A stretch of 64,000 nucleotides of DNA from Synchiropus splendidus (GCF_027744825.2 NC_071334.1:2824437-2888436); one strand, 5' to 3'; counted from the stretch's first letter, positions 1 to 10,769 are shown. Notes: generated from the sequence alone by a model not told the origin. Numbers and translations are program-made.

Positions 1-68
1 GAAAGAACTATATGGCCCACATGAGGGTCTTTCATCAGATCTCCCTTCATGGAGAAGTGAAGTCTTAA
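1..68 (+). CDS. C2H2 zinc-finger gene A, 3' end of last exon (partial)
   Basis: Only the last 22 codons of a zinc-finger gene lie in the window, ending in TAA at 66-68. They read [12 protein letters not shown] and then a tail ending GEVKS. This matches the last finger and tail of gene B (ending at 8657) and resembles that of gene C. The final finger of this family has H-X4-H spacing, seen here as HMRVFH. The gene is therefore the upstream member of the tandem cluster, transcribed rightward, with its body outside the window. The identity of the fragment is clear. Whether gene A is intact cannot be seen. Confidence 0.85.
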   Translation, partial: KNYMAHMRVFHQISLHGEVKS

Positions 69-304
69 GCCTTTGGATGCCAGAGGTTGTCATGTCACTA
101 TTTTAAGTAGCTGTACTATGACTGTCAGAAATGATGGTACACTATTAAAGAGAAGTTGGTGTAACCCAAAGTCGGGTGTGTATGTTATGACGTCAGTCGG
201 GGATATCCAATTCAATAGCTTTTTCAGATGTTTATCTTATTCATTGGTTATTCTTTTCTTCATCTCTCATGCAACGACAGTGATGATGGTGAGGCCCCAT
301 CACT
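69..304 (+). other. 3' UTR block of gene A, shared with B and C
   Basis: This block is nearly identical to the sequence after the stops of gene B (8658-8894) and gene C (14952-15196). The similarity ends abruptly near 304, just before the AATAAA signal found in B and C. Gene A's 3' UTR has therefore been cut by a rearrangement, and unrelated sequence follows. Confidence 0.6.
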
Positions 305-513
305 GTTGTTTACAGCTGGACCACTGCTGCATTCACCGTCATTCATCGTTATCTACAAGCATCGACTGAAAATGAGTTGCCTGGATCCAATTTAAAAGGA
401 TATGAGGTGAATCAGCCGAAATATGACCCACTAAGTTGCCTGTAAAACAACTTTAGGAGAAACAGAAAATCAGGAATAAAAGACATGGGTAGCAGAAAAA
501 GGGAGTCACCCTG

Positions 514-684
514 TGAGGAGGTGAGGATGGACTGGATGATGGCTGTGTAGAACTCCACCAGCAACTTCGTCGGCAGTCGTAGTTTTCGTAGCTGCCTCAG
601 AAAGAACATTCTCTGCTGGGCCTTTCTGATGAGGGACCTGATGGTTGGCTACCATTTGAGGTCCCCAGTGATGGTGGTTCCCAT
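514..684 (-). mobile_element. L2/Rex1-type LINE fragment, C-terminal coding part
   Basis: The reverse complement matches 3850-4010 of the plus-strand LINE, including the segment that codes LVEFYTAIIQSILTSS. It carries about 17 bases near 668-684 that the 3.8-kb copy has lost. It is a short dead fragment. Confidence 0.75.
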
Positions 685-694
685 CACGAAATTG

Positions 695-1740
695 CTAAAG
701 CCCAAGTGGAAAGCTAGCAAGGCTCGAAGCTTAGGAGCAGGTTTTAAACTCTTTTATCATGGTGTAGATAGCAAGTGGAATGGAGTGGGAGTCATCTTGA
801 AGCAGGAGTTTGTCAGGAATGTTCTTGAGGTGAAAAGAGTATTGGACAGAGTCTCAAGTTAGAAACTCAATGGGTCATCTTCAATGTAGTTAGTGCTTAT
901 GCCCCACAGGCGGGGTGTGACCTTGAGGAGAAGGAGACCTTCTGGAGTGAATTAGATGAACTGCAGCAGAGTATCCCCAGAGGTGAGAGAGTGGACATGT
1001 TGGTGCAGGAAACAGAGGTGACGAGGAAGTGATGGGAAAGTTTGGTATCCAGGGTTGGAACACTGAAGGACAGATGGCTGTGGACTTGCAAAAAGGATGG
1101 AAATGGCTGTGGTCAATACTTTCTTCCAGAAGAGAGAGGAGCATAGGGTGACTTACAAGCGTGGAGGTGGGAACACACAGGTGGATTGTTGTGGAGATGA
1201 TGTCACTTGAAGGAGATTAGTGGTTGTACAGTAGTAGTGGGTGAGAGTGTGGCCAGACAACATAGAATGGTGGTGTGCAGGATGACCATGGTGAAGAGAA
1301 GGTGAGGAGGGAAAAGGCAGAGAAGAAGAAGACAAAGTGGTGGAAGCTGAAAGAGGAAGAGTCTTGTATTGCTTTCACAGAGGGATTGAAGCAGGCTTTG
1401 GGTGGTTCAGAATGACTTCCAGATGACTGGACAGCTACATGATCAGCTGTAGATACAAAGGAAGATGTTAGAAGAACAGAAGAGAGTGGACAGGAGTACA
1501 GGGGGGCCCAGCAAAAGACAAAGGTAGTGGTGTCAATGGCCAAACAGAGGACTGGTATGTGAGGCTGGACAGTAAGGAGGGTGAGAGAGATTTGTACAAT
1601 ATTGCAAGGCAGAGAGGTAGAGAAGGGAAGGACGTGCAGCAGGTTAGGGTGATCAAGGATAGAGAGGGGGATGTTTTGACTGATAACAGAAGTGTGTTGC
1701 TGAGATGGAAAGAGTACTTTGATCAGCTTGTGATCAACTT
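695..1740 (+). mobile_element. RTE-type LINE fragment: endonuclease and linker, decayed
   Basis: Pieces of an RTE-type ORF can be read in shifting plus-strand frames. KWKASKARSLGAGFKLFYHG and NGVGVILKQEFV (about 700-860) are followed by an apurinic-endonuclease stretch, VVSAYAPQAGCDLEEKE, near 890. The linker ends with LLRWKEYFDQLV near 1735, just before the reverse transcriptase would begin. The minus-strand element at 38.9-41.0 kb carries the same endonuclease motifs (VVSAYAPQVGCKEEEKE). Many stops and frameshifts make it inactive. It ends where a minus-strand LINE of another family starts. Confidence 0.72.
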
Positions 1741-2457
1741 GAACCCTCTCCACACCGCAGCCGAGTCATTGGCTGAGAACTGCTGCGTGAGTTTGTCAGA
1801 GTATGCGGCCTTAGCTTTCTTCAGCTCCCTCTGAAACCCATACTTCAGCTCTTTGTAGCAGTTCCTGTCCCCACTCTTGTGAGCTGCCTCCTTCTCCCGT
1901 CTGATCTGGCTGAGTTTAGCTGTGAACCAAGGTTTGTCATTTGCATAACTCACCTTGGTGCGTGTTGGAACTATGCACTCTTCACAGTAGCTGATCCATG
2001 AAGTCACAGTGTCTGAATCTTCGTCCAGATTATTGGTCGCAGCCCTGAACACCTCCACCTCGATGCCAGGCTGGTCGGCCAACTGCAGCAGGTCCATGGA
2101 GGAGCTCAGCAGTGGGAGCAGGTGGGCGAGGATGAGTCTCTCCAGAGTCTTCATCTGATGAGATGTCAGCGTCACTGGCCTGTAGTGGTTGAGCTCTTTT
2201 GGGTGGACGGTCTCTGGCACCAGAACCAGGCAGGATGTCTTCCACAGCTGAGGGTCGATGCCCAGCCTCAAACTCAGGTTGAACATGTGCTGGACATGTC
2301 CACACAGCTGGTCCACACAGGATTTCAGAAGCCTGGAACTGATGCCGTCTGGACCTGCAGCTTTCTTCACCTTGATCTTCCTGAGCTGGGTCCTCACCTG
2401 GGTGAGAGTCAAGTCGGGAGCTTGATTTAGATCACTAACAAGTGTCTGATCAGCCAT
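1723..2457 (-). mobile_element. L2/Rex1-type LINE fragments in permuted order
   Basis: The minus strand has an open stretch of 244 codons. Its first half (2457 down to about 2062) is the start of a reverse transcriptase: KKAAGPDGISSRLL, LNHYRPVTLTSHQMKTLERL, then LADQPGI. Its second half (about 2061 down to 1723) reads FRAATNNLDEDSDTVTSWI and NDKPWFTAKLSQIRREKEAA, the linker that normally lies upstream of the reverse transcriptase in this group. The order is therefore permuted, as if two fragments were joined head to tail. About 131 bases (2061-2191) recur almost unchanged at 24332-24463. Confidence 0.75.
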
Positions 2458-2517
2458 TTGTTTTCTTCAGAGAATCAGGCTGCTATGTCACGTGTTCATT
2501 TCTGGCTATTGGTCGAT

Positions 2518-2557
2518 CTATTGGTGACAGTCCACTCAGGTGGACTGTCACCAATAG
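2518..2557. repeat. Perfect 18-bp inverted repeat, 4-base loop
   Basis: The left arm at 2518-2535 (CTATTGGTGACAGTCCAC) is the exact reverse complement of 2540-2557, with a TCAG loop. It is followed by a short tandem of CACACTGGT units to about 2592. It sits at the junction between the minus-strand LINE and the plus-strand LINE. Confidence 0.9.
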
Positions 2558-2605
2558 CCACACTGGTCACACTGGTCACACTGTCACACTGGTTTTGTGT
2601 TTCAC

Positions 2606-4306
2606 AGAGACGTGGTTGAGCGATCTCATCCCGGACACTGCGCTTCATCTGGAGGGTTTCCAGCTTCACCGCGCGGACCGGGTTCCGGAGCTCACCGGCA
2701 AAACCAGAGGCGGAGGACTGTGTTTCTACATCAACAATCGCTGGTGTACGGACGTGACGGTGATCTTTCAGCACTGCTCTCCCTCTCTGGAATGTCTGAT
2801 CGTCAACTGTAAGCCGTTTTACTCCCCACGTGAGTTCGCTTCATTCATTCTGGCTGCCGTATATATCCCGCCCAGCGCGGATGGACGCTCGCGGATCAGG
2901 TTCTGCATGTGGAGCGAACTTTCCCGGACTCTCCTGTGATTGTGCTTGGTGACTTCAACAAGGCGACTCTGAGTGAGGAGCTCCCCAGGTGCAGGCAGCT
3001 TGTAAAATGTCCCACCAGAGAGCAGAGCGTGCTGGATCACTGTTCCTCATCGCTCCGCAACTCCTATACCGCCCTCCCTCGAGCTGCACTGGGACTCTCT
3101 GACCACTTGGTGATCATTCCTGTTCCCAAGAAGGCCAGGATCACAGGACTGAATGACTACAGACCGGTGGCACTGACGTCTGTGCTCATGAAGTCCTTCA
3201 AGCGCCTGGTTCTCTCTCACCTGAAGTCTATCACTGCTTCTCACCTGGACTCATTGCAGTTTGCCTACAGAGCCAACAGATCTGTGGACCATGCAGTGAA
3301 CCAGGCCCTTCATCTCGTTCTGGAGCATCTGGACTGCCCAGGAACCTATGCCAGGATCCTGTTTGTGGACTTCAGCTCTGCCTTTAACACGATTCTTCCA
3401 GCTCTGCTTGAAGACAAGCTTCGCCAGCTGGACGTGCCTGACTCCCTCTGCAGATGGATGACAGACTTCCTGACCAGCCGAAGTCAGCGTGTGCGGCTGG
3501 GGACGACTGTCTCCGACACTCGGACCCTCAACATTAACAACCTCAGGGCTGTGTTCTCTCTCCATGGCTCTTCTCCCTGTACACTAACTGCTGCACCTCC
3601 AGCCACGAGTCCGTGAAGCTGATCAAGTTTGCGGATGACACCACCATCATGGGGCTCATCTCAGATGGAGATGAGTCGGCTTACAGGAGGGAGGTGGAGC
3701 GGCTGGTGTCCTGGTGCATCCACAACAACCTGGAGCTCAACGCCCAGAAGACAGTGGAGATGGTCATAGACTTCAGGAGAGTAACAGTTTCTCCGTCCCC
3801 TCTCATGTTGGCTGGTTCACCCATTCCTATTGTGGACTCCTTCTGCTTCCTGGGAACCACCATCACTGAGGACCAACCATCAGGTCCCTCATCAGGAAGG
3901 TCCAGCAGAGAATGTTCTTTCTGAGGCAGCGACAAAAACTATGACTGCCGACGAAGTTGCTGGTGGAGTTCTACACAGCCATCATCCAGTCCATCCTCAC
4001 CTCCTCTATCACCGTCTGGTACAACAGCGCCACCTCCAGGGACAAGAGCAGACTGCAGCGCATCATACGTTCTGCTGAGAAGGTGATGGTTGCAGCCTGC
4101 CACCTCTTCAGGACCTGTATGTCTCCAGGACCCAGAGACGTGCAGGTGGGATCAGAGCCTTCGACCCTTCTCACCCTGGACATGGACTGTTTGTTCCTCT
4201 TCCCTCTGACAGGAGGCTACGGTCCATCCAGACCAGAACCTCCCGTCACAGGAACAGCTTCTTCCCCTCGGCCGTCACACTGTTGAAGTCGTGAACAGCC
4301 TTGTTG
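2606..4306 (+). mobile_element. L2/Rex1-type LINE, endonuclease to C-terminus, inactive
   Basis: Three broken frames cover one non-LTR retrotransposon ORF. The endonuclease part (2606-2890) reads TETWLSDLIPDTALHLEGF and later [13 protein letters not shown], and a piece after 2909 reads VIVLGDFN. The reverse transcriptase follows: [20 protein letters not shown], motif A as [13 protein letters not shown] near 3360, and the catalytic FADD as KLIKFADDTTIMG near 3630. The C-terminal part reaches about 4285. Deletions and frameshifts near 2900, 3065, 3540 and 3870 break the frame. Family placement in the CR1/L2/Rex1 group is from motif recognition; the exact clade is uncertain. Confidence 0.85.
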
Positions 4307-4389
4307 TTTATTTTATTTTATTTTATTTTATTTTATTTTATTTTATTTTATTTTATTTTATTTTATTTTATTTTATTTTATTTTATTTT
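4307..4389 (+). repeat. (TTTTA)n microsatellite inside LINE 3' UTR
   Basis: About 16 copies of TTTTA lie between the end of the LINE coding region and its conserved 3' end. The copy at 37.6 kb has a shorter, impure version at the same place, so the tract belongs to the element. Confidence 0.95.
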
Positions 4390-4478
4390 TTGTCAGCACT
4401 TTATTCCAAATCACTTTCCTCGTTAGTGGGCTCCCCACTGACCATGGCAATAAATTTGATTCTGATTCTGATTCTGGT
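4390..4478 (+). mobile_element. L2/Rex1-type LINE 3' terminus with TGATTC repeats
   Basis: The conserved end includes GTCAGCACTTTATTCCAAA and GGGCTCCCCACTGACCATGG and finishes with about three TGATTC repeats. It matches 37629-37712. A short tandem hexamer tail is typical of this LINE group. Confidence 0.8.
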
Positions 4479-4597
4479 TTCTTCACTATTCCAGCACCTT
4501 AGTTGACAATGAAGCAGCAGGGTTTTAAATGAGATTAGCTGCCTGTTAATGGTTCCACAGTGTTTGTTGATCAGATTTATCGTGTGTGTAGAACACA

Positions 4598-4863
4598 CCC
4601 CCCAAACCACTGAACACAGCGAGAGTCTTCTGCACCAAATAAAGGAACAACAAATCAAACACATCACAACCCTGCTATTTACAGGAGAATTCACTACCCA
4701 CAATCCCTTGCGTCACAGTTCACCAGGTCGCTACATTATGATCAACATGCAGCATGGAACTGTCAAACAAGGCTCCATTAATAGATGATTGTTTTAATAC
4801 TTGTGTGTCTATCGTGAAAGAGTTTAAATTATAACTGACTCGTTGGAGCCGTCAGGGGGCGCC
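4598..4863 (+). promoter_or_regulatory. 5' flank of zinc-finger gene B with CTCF-like core
   Basis: This segment is shared with the same position ahead of gene C (10821-11072) and gene D (17331-17579). Only its last part is kept ahead of gene E. It has no clear TATA box. It ends with CCGTCAGGGGGCGCC at 4849-4863, 13 of 15 positions of a CTCF-type core, kept in all four copies. A promoter role is inferred from its position directly ahead of the conserved first exon. Confidence 0.5.
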
Positions 4864-5148
4864 AGTGAGCCTTTCTCTCGGGAACACATCCGGGTGTTTG
4901 ACCTCGAGTGAGTCTCTCTGGCTGCGTCCGTCAGCTTCCTGGTTTATTCCTGGATTTCTGCTGGTGCAACAGTTGTTTTATTGGGCAGTTAGTGGATCAT
5001 TGTTCCGCGGATTCACTAGACATTCGTCTAAGTTCTATCCAGAAAACTCCGTGTCTGTCGATGCGTGTTGATATCCGCTCATCTTGTGGCTCTTTAGCCT
5101 GAAGCTAACTGAAGAAGCCAAGGAAGCTGCGTCTGTATCCGGAGCGAG
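4864..5148 (+). other. Gene B non-coding exon 1 with conserved uORF
   Basis: About 285 bases are conserved in genes B, C, D and E and stop at GAGCGAG|GTGAGC, a strong splice donor (GT at 5149-5150). The 5' border is approximate, because the transcription start cannot be seen. Near the 3' end is a 13-codon ATG reading frame (5061-5102, MRVDIRSSCGSLA and stop). It is identical in all four copies and could restrain translation of the main frame. Confidence 0.6.
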
Positions 5149-5481
5149 GTGAGCACCTGTGTTTTGACCGGTCTCTTTTCTCTGGTTTGGTTTTTAGATT
5201 AGACTTCATCGTTCACATTCTTTGATCGTGCATCTATTGTAACGTTCTGGGTTGATGTTCATGCTGTTCCTGTAAGGGTTCAGTGGTGACGGGTGGGTGG
5301 GGGTGGAGCGAGGGGCTGCGCTGCAGGGGAGAGGGAGCTGGGTTTAGGGAGCTGCTGTTGTTTCTATGAGACCGATCCACAGAGTTTCACGGAATTAAGA
5401 AGAGGATTGTCAACTACGGAACCGCTGTTTTTTGTGACTCCCAGCAGACGCTACAATATGTCGTTGTGTAGTCTTATTCGC

Positions 5482-6600
5482 AGTGTTATGAAGTAACGCG
5501 TTATAGGAACTATGTTATCTTTTGTAATAACCAGTGCCATAACGCGTTTATCATTGCTGTGATTTAAACATGCACATTGCTAGTTACTTCACATTCACAA
5601 CTCTTTAAAAAGTTTAAAAAAAAACAGTGTCTTAATACGCGCTAAAAGCTTCAGTGGCGGACGTCAAGCCCACATTAGTCATGTGACGCAGCGCCGCGCA
5701 TGTGAAAAAATAATGACTGCGAACGATGAGGGTCCAGGTGTGGGATTCTGATTGTGGATATATTCTCATTGTGTTTCCTTTTTAGCTGTAAAAGACCAGA
5801 TATATGTTGTAGTGGCGTGCACGCTATGTGGAGGCTCGAAACCAAGTCACGAGCAATTCCAATCTGGAAAGTAAGCAGAAAGTGCACGTCGATCGACCAA
5901 GCTGGTGGGAAAAGAGGCCGAAGCAGACGCTGCTAAGGTTCGCTGGTCTGACACCACAGTAGAGAAGCCACTGCAGCCAGACAGCAGTAGCTTGACTTCG
6001 CAGTTGAACATACTCGTAGCAGCGAGGTGTGTTGTGGAAGACATGCTGCCTGTCGCAGCTGTGGAGGTGTCACTGCAGTTCGTGTTTCCAGTTGGTCTAG
6101 TTGTGTTGCTGTTGAGATGATAGTCAGCATCGGTTTGGCACCAGTGTTTGTTCCTCCTGTAAAAATAGTTTTTGTACTGCTAAAAGTATAGTTTGTAATC
6201 TAAATGATCACAATAAATATGCCCATCAAAAGTTTCAATATTGTCATTCGTTCACCTGCCATGGCACCTTTAGGTCACGAAGTGTCGCCTTTGTAATCTC
6301 ATTACACTTGAAGTGGGTTGGAGTTTAGACATCAATAGATGGCCTTTATTAGCTGACTATCTAGTTTAGCAGGCCACACAAATAATGATAATTCTGTCCC
6401 AGTGTTGCTGGTTCCTGAGCCAACCCGATGACTGTGACTGTTCCAACATGGTTATGTTTGAGCTCCGCTATAATATACAGTGTTAAAAAAAAGTTTGTTT
6501 TGCTAGTAACCAGTTACTTTTAAAGTAATGAGTAACTTGAAGTAACAAAGTTACTTTTGAATGATAACTGTCTCAAAGTTACTTATTTAAGATTTACAAT
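5482..6600 (+). mobile_element. hAT-type DNA transposon remnant in gene B intron 1
   Basis: Both ends show a CAGTGTT start followed by sequence typical of fish hAT elements: AAGTAACGCGTTATAGG near 5489, and GTAACCAGTTACTTTTAAAG near 6507. Between them the plus strand holds broken pieces resembling a BED finger (VVACTLCGGSK near 5805) and an early transposase segment (STKLVGKEAEADAAKVRWSD near 5890, CVVEDMLPVAAVE near 6030). There is no continuous frame, so it is dead. The exact limits are uncertain, and the two ends may belong to different insertions. It replaces the part of intron 1 that holds the antisense reading frame in genes C, D and E. Confidence 0.5.
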
Positions 6601-6830
6601 GATCCGTTTGCAAAAGTAAAGTCATTATGGTGTCATGTTGAAAAGGACATCAATTAAAGTGAAGTAAGAAGTTTGGAACTCAAATAGTCCAATTTCATGA
6701 TCTGCAATATCATGAAATAAAGTCATATTAAATGTGATTTGGGTTTGGTGTGAACATACAGTGACTTCAGTTTCGATTCATGTGACATGCTTCTGTTTTT
6801 GTTGAGTGTTGTTCTCTGTGAAATCTTCAG

Positions 6831-6889
6831 GTGGATTAAAATGTCCAGACATAAATCAAAGCTTCAGAAATCCATCACGTGTCTTCGTG
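6831..6889 (+). pseudogene. Gene B exon 2, damaged
   Basis: The acceptor AAATCTTCAG and the exon start GTGGATTA..ATGTCCAGA match exon 2 of genes D and E. After the first codons (ATG at 6841) the sequence jumps into what is intron 2 in gene D, so about 150-200 bases including the normal donor are gone. A GT at 6890-6891 would end a 49-base coding part in phase 1, which fits the AT start of exon 3. Use of this site is only a possibility. Confidence 0.45.
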
Positions 6890-7046
6890 GTGACATAGTG
6901 GTCCGAGCATATCCATGTGGTTTTTCACCAATCAATAATCTAAAAAAAATGTCATCATTTCCTGGACCCTCAAGTTTCGATCTCAGTTGTGAGATTGTCA
7001 GATTAGCGTAGGGCTTGGACGATGATGGCTGTGGTGCAAGACTAGT

Positions 7047-7237
7047 TCCATCCATCCATCCACCCATCCATCCATCCATCCATCCATCCTAATCCGTTGC
7101 CGGGTCACAGGGGCTTCAAAAGGCTGTGCTAAACTCTCCTGGGTAACATCCAGCAGCTCCGGCCGGAGGATCCCCAGACGCTCCCAGGCCAGTGAAGTGA
7201 TATCATCCCTCCACCTGCTCCTTGTATGTTGAGATCG
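7047..7237 (-). mobile_element. LINE 3' end with (TCCA)n tail, gene B intron 2
   Basis: On the minus strand this reads [20 protein letters not shown], a C-terminal piece of a fish LINE ORF, and ends in tandem GGAT/TGGA units (about 11 at 7047-7090). The same insertion lies ahead of the last exon in C, D and E, so it predates the duplications. Confidence 0.62.
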
Positions 7238-7371
7238 TGTGTTGCTCAGAGTGACTTCAGGATTATTGTCAAGATACACGTGTTGCCTTCTTGAGCTGAT
7301 GGAACTTAAATATAATACTGAGAACTGCATTTCACTCTGTTGGGTTTTTCTTTGTGTGTGTGTCCCTGCAG

Positions 7372-8657
7372 ATCTCCAACAGCAGCTGATGATCGAAGGA
7401 GAAGATACTTCAGAACAGCAGGAGTGCAGCTCCAGTATGAGTCAAGAGGGACAAGAACATCCTCTCATTAAAGAAGAAAAAGACGAGATCCAGACCTTCC
7501 TCATTGATGTGAAGAGTGAATATGATGAGGCTGGAACCAGCAGCTTTGATCAACAACTGAAAACAGAAGAGGAAGAAATTGAGAGTCAAGTCAACAGAAC
7601 CACAGCCTCCCCTCTGTCTCTTGTGAAGAGTGAGGATGATGAACTTGGAATCAGCAGCTTGACACAACAAGTGAAAACAGAAGCTGATGGAGACAAGTGT
7701 GGAGGACCAAACCCAGCCAGCGACTTGGACACATCTCTTCATGCTGACCAGCAGAGGTCGCTGTGCTCTGAATCTGACACTGACGACAGTGAAGACTGGG
7801 GAGAAACCAGTAACAATCATTCTGCTTCAAACTCTGTTGAGGATCCAAATATTTGTGGACAAAAAGGAGAAAAAAAGTCATTTAAGTGCTCACATTGTGG
7901 TAAATGTTTCTCTGCTTCACTTAACCTGACTCGGCACATGAGAAAACACAAGGGAGAAAAAACTACTAGGTTCTCTCTGTGTGATAAATCTTTTTCGACA
8001 ACAACTACACTGGGCAGTCACATGAATATTCACGCTGAAGAAAAACCTTATTGCTGCACTCACTGTGGTAAATGTTTCAGATATCCGTCCGATCTGAAAT
8101 ATCACACAAGAATTCACACTGGAGAAAAACCCTATAGCTGCACTTGCTGTGGTAAATGTTTTTCTCTGCAACGCCATTTGACATGCCACATGAGAATTCA
8201 CACAGGAGAAAAACCTTATGGCTGCACTAACTGTGGTAAATGTTTCAGAACTTCATCCGACCTGAAAAAACACATGAGAATTCACACAGGAGAAAATCCT
8301 TTCAGCTGCACTCAGTGTGGTAAATATTTCCGTGGTACAACAGAGCTGAAAAGACACATAAGAATTCACACTGGAGAAAAACCATACAGCTGCACACTGT
8401 GTGGCAAATGTTTTTCTCAGAAAGGTGTGTTGAATATTCACATGAGAGTTCACACTGGAGAAAGACCTTATATCTGCTCTGAGTGTGGTAGCTCTTTTAA
8501 AGACAGTGGGACTCTGAAGTCTCACATGGCAGTTCACACTGGAGAAAAACCCTATCTCTGCTCCCATTGTGGGAAATGTTTTACACGGAGAAAGAACTAT
8601 ATGGCCCACATGAGGGTCTTTCATCAAATGTCACTGAATGGAGAAGTGAAGTCTTAA
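7372..8657 (+). CDS. C2H2 zinc-finger protein B, last exon
   Basis: The exon begins after the acceptor GTGTCCCTGCAG and codes 428 residues, counting the split Asp codon. Residues 1-165 are an acidic linker with SUMO-consensus motifs (IKEE, VKSE, LKTE, VKSE, VKTE). Nine C2H2 fingers follow, joined by HTGEKP-type linkers. Finger 2 has lost its first Cys (FSLC), and the last has H-X4-H spacing. Compared with gene C, fingers 7-12 are absent as one clean block. The product is expected to be a nuclear DNA-binding regulator; its target is unknown. The longer open frame from 7239 runs through the intron and was not used. The weak point is exon 2, which is damaged, so expression of a full protein is doubtful. 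Confidence 0.85.
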
Positions 8658-8915
8658 GCCTTTGGATGCCAGAGGTTGTCATATCACTATTTTAAGTAGC
8701 TGTACCATGACTGTCAGAAATGAGGGTACACTATTAAAGAGAAGTTGGTGTCACCCAAAGTCGGGTGTGTATGTTATGACGTCAGTCGGGGATATCCAAT
8801 TCAATAGCTTTTTCAGATGTGTATCTTATTCATTGGTTATTCTTTTCTTCATCTCTCATGCAACGACAGTGATGATGGTGAGGCCCCATCACTGAACACC
8901 AGGAATAAAAGACAC
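8658..8915 (+). other. Gene B 3' UTR and poly(A) signal
   Basis: The block matches the 3' UTRs of genes A and C and contains AATAAA at 8904-8909, the likely poly(A) signal. Confidence 0.6.
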
Positions 8916-9589
8916 AGGAGGCAGACAATGAGATCTGGACGACAGATGACTTGTGACGTGTAGTCAGAAGCTTGCTTCATAGACGTGCTAATATGCTGCA
9001 GATGTGCTGTTTTATAGCGCCCTCTGCTGGAGGAGTCACTGTAGCTTCATGATGAATCAATCAGCCTGTGTGCACGTGTCAGTCCAGCACATTGATTCAA
9101 AGCAGCAAAATGAGTTTAGTCTTCCTGGTCATATTTCCATCTGTCACATGCTCCTAAATACTAGTGATGGGTACATGAGGCATCATAAAGCGTTTCGACA
9201 CAATGACTCACTGTGCTGATACTGTGTTGATACTGTGTGACTGAATACTGACACCTGCTGGCCATTAAAAATCCCTGCAGGCAACCGACTCCAGAGACTG
9301 AACTGACACTGATTTGATGACCAATTGTGTATAATAATTGATAATGATAATCATTTAAGTCTTTTCATTCATTATTATTCCATTTCTTTAAATAATGTGA
9401 AGTAATGTATCAGAATGTGAAAAACGTTTTTTTATTTAAAGAAATCCAATGTTTTTAATTTTTTCTAAATTAAATTATACCTTGAAATTAATTTGAATAA
9501 GGATGGAACAAGACAAGTCGAAAATCTGAGACAAACTGGGTAAAGACTGAAATAAATACATTCACAAAATGGTCCCACGTGGCAGACAA
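8916..9589. other. Duplicated spacer after gene B
   Basis: The segment is almost identical to 15218-15892 after gene C. It contains the CTCF-like site at 9016-9030. A stretch from about 9160 (TAGTGATGGGTACATGAGGC and CGTTTCGACAC) looks like part of a fish hAT-type MITE. The rest is A/T-rich. No gene is seen. Confidence 0.5.
9016..9030 (-). promoter_or_regulatory. CTCF-like site downstream of gene B
   Basis: The minus strand reads CCAGCAGAGGGCGCT, agreeing at every position with the CTCF core CCASYAGRKGGCRSY. It is kept at 15318-15332 after gene C. Binding is inferred. Confidence 0.45.
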
Positions 9590-10145
9590 CGTGCATAGCA
9601 AAGACTAGTAAGGCTGAAGTGGGAAGGGCCTTGAAGAGGATGAAGAGTGGAAAGGCAGTGGGTCCTGATGATATTGCTGTGGAGGTGTGGAAGTGTTCAG
9701 GAGAGGTGGCAGGAGACTTTCTGACTAGAACATTTCACAAGGTCTTTGAGAGTGAGAGGATTCCTGAGGAATGAAGGAGAAGTGTGCTGGGGCCCATCTT
9801 CAAGAGCAAGGGAGATGTCCACTGCTGTGGCAACAGTTTTGGCTTCATGCCAAAAAAGAGCAGCACAGATGCAGTGTTTGCTTTGAGGATGTTCATGGAG
9901 AAGTGCAGAGAAGGTCAGAAGGAGCTCCATTGTGTCTTTGTGGACCTGGAGAAAGCGTACGACAGAGTGCCAAGAGAAGAGTTGTGGTATTTTATGAGGA
10001 AGTCTGGAGTGGCAGAGAAGGATGTTGGAGTGGTGCAGGTGTCCAGTGTATGGCAGGTGTGAGACAGTGGTGAGGTGTGCTGCAGGTGGAACAGAGGAGC
10101 TCAAGGTGGAGGTGGGACTGCACCAGGGCTCAGCTCTGATTCTGG
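9590..10145 (+). mobile_element. RTE-type LINE fragment, reverse transcriptase part
   Basis: The plus-strand frames read MKSGKAVGPDDIAVEVWKC, then STDAVFALRMFMEK and VFVDLEKAYDRVPREELW, with the motif A aspartate kept. A stop near 9770 and frameshifts break it. The part that would hold the second catalytic motif is deleted near 10142; the copy at 15.9 kb still has it. Confidence 0.78.
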
Positions 10146-10769
10146 TTTTGAAGTACTCAACTGTCCATGTGTGGGAATCATCACATTTTCCTTATAATTA
10201 TATGAATCAAAGTGTATTTTACATTACATAAACTGCTTTATAATTGACTCCAACAGACACAGTGATCATGGCTGAGGTCACCTCAGTTTGATCCAGCATG
10301 AGACGTGTGTGTTTGATAAGGATAGTGTGGGAAAGATGCCTGGATGGAAGAGTGAGTCATGAAAGGCAGGAACCACCTGGTACCAGGACCAAGGAGGAAC
10401 CCAGGAGACATCCAACCCAGAACCGGACCGAGCCGGTCCACCAGCAGAAGCCAGCCAATCAGAGGAGAGGACCGGATCATCTGCTCACAGCTTCTCACCC
10501 AAAACAGGTCAGAAAATGGGCAACAACAAGAGGATTCATCAACGTCGCTCCAAACCAAGGGGTGTCAACACAGGATCAGGAATGTGGCACCATGGCAACC
10601 GGGACCCCAAGACACCAGGACCAATCAGTGGAGACTACACCTCAAGATGAACTGAAATGTGTCATAAAAGGGTCAGGGCCAGAGATAGTCTTGGTCACTC
10701 TACACCACTGGAGCTGAGGCTGAGTCAGGCGCAGTTGTGGACCCAGAGCTCTGTCAGGGAATACATTCT
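10146..10769. other. Duplicated spacer between genes B and C
   Basis: Nearly identical to 16661-17280. A 139-codon plus-strand frame (from ATG 10298) is open in both copies but resembles no family I know. The recent duplication alone explains its survival. Confidence 0.4.

Noticed and set aside
4291..4506. Frame with YFILF repeats
   Set aside because: Translation of the (TTTTA)n microsatellite.
4865..5071. 68-codon frame in exon 1 starting at GTG, open in four copies
   Set aside because: No ATG, and the copies are too similar for openness to be informative. The ATG-started 13-codon uORF in another frame is the better candidate.
7239..7371. Upstream extension of the gene B frame (also at 13164, 20027 and 27585)
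   Set aside because: It reads through the end of intron 2. A pyrimidine tract and CCCTGCAG acceptor with matching phase mark the true exon start.
7410..7820. Conserved minus-strand frame opposite the linker exon in B-E
   Set aside because: It lies antisense to a conserved coding exon, and its openness follows from the acidic, low-complexity plus strand.
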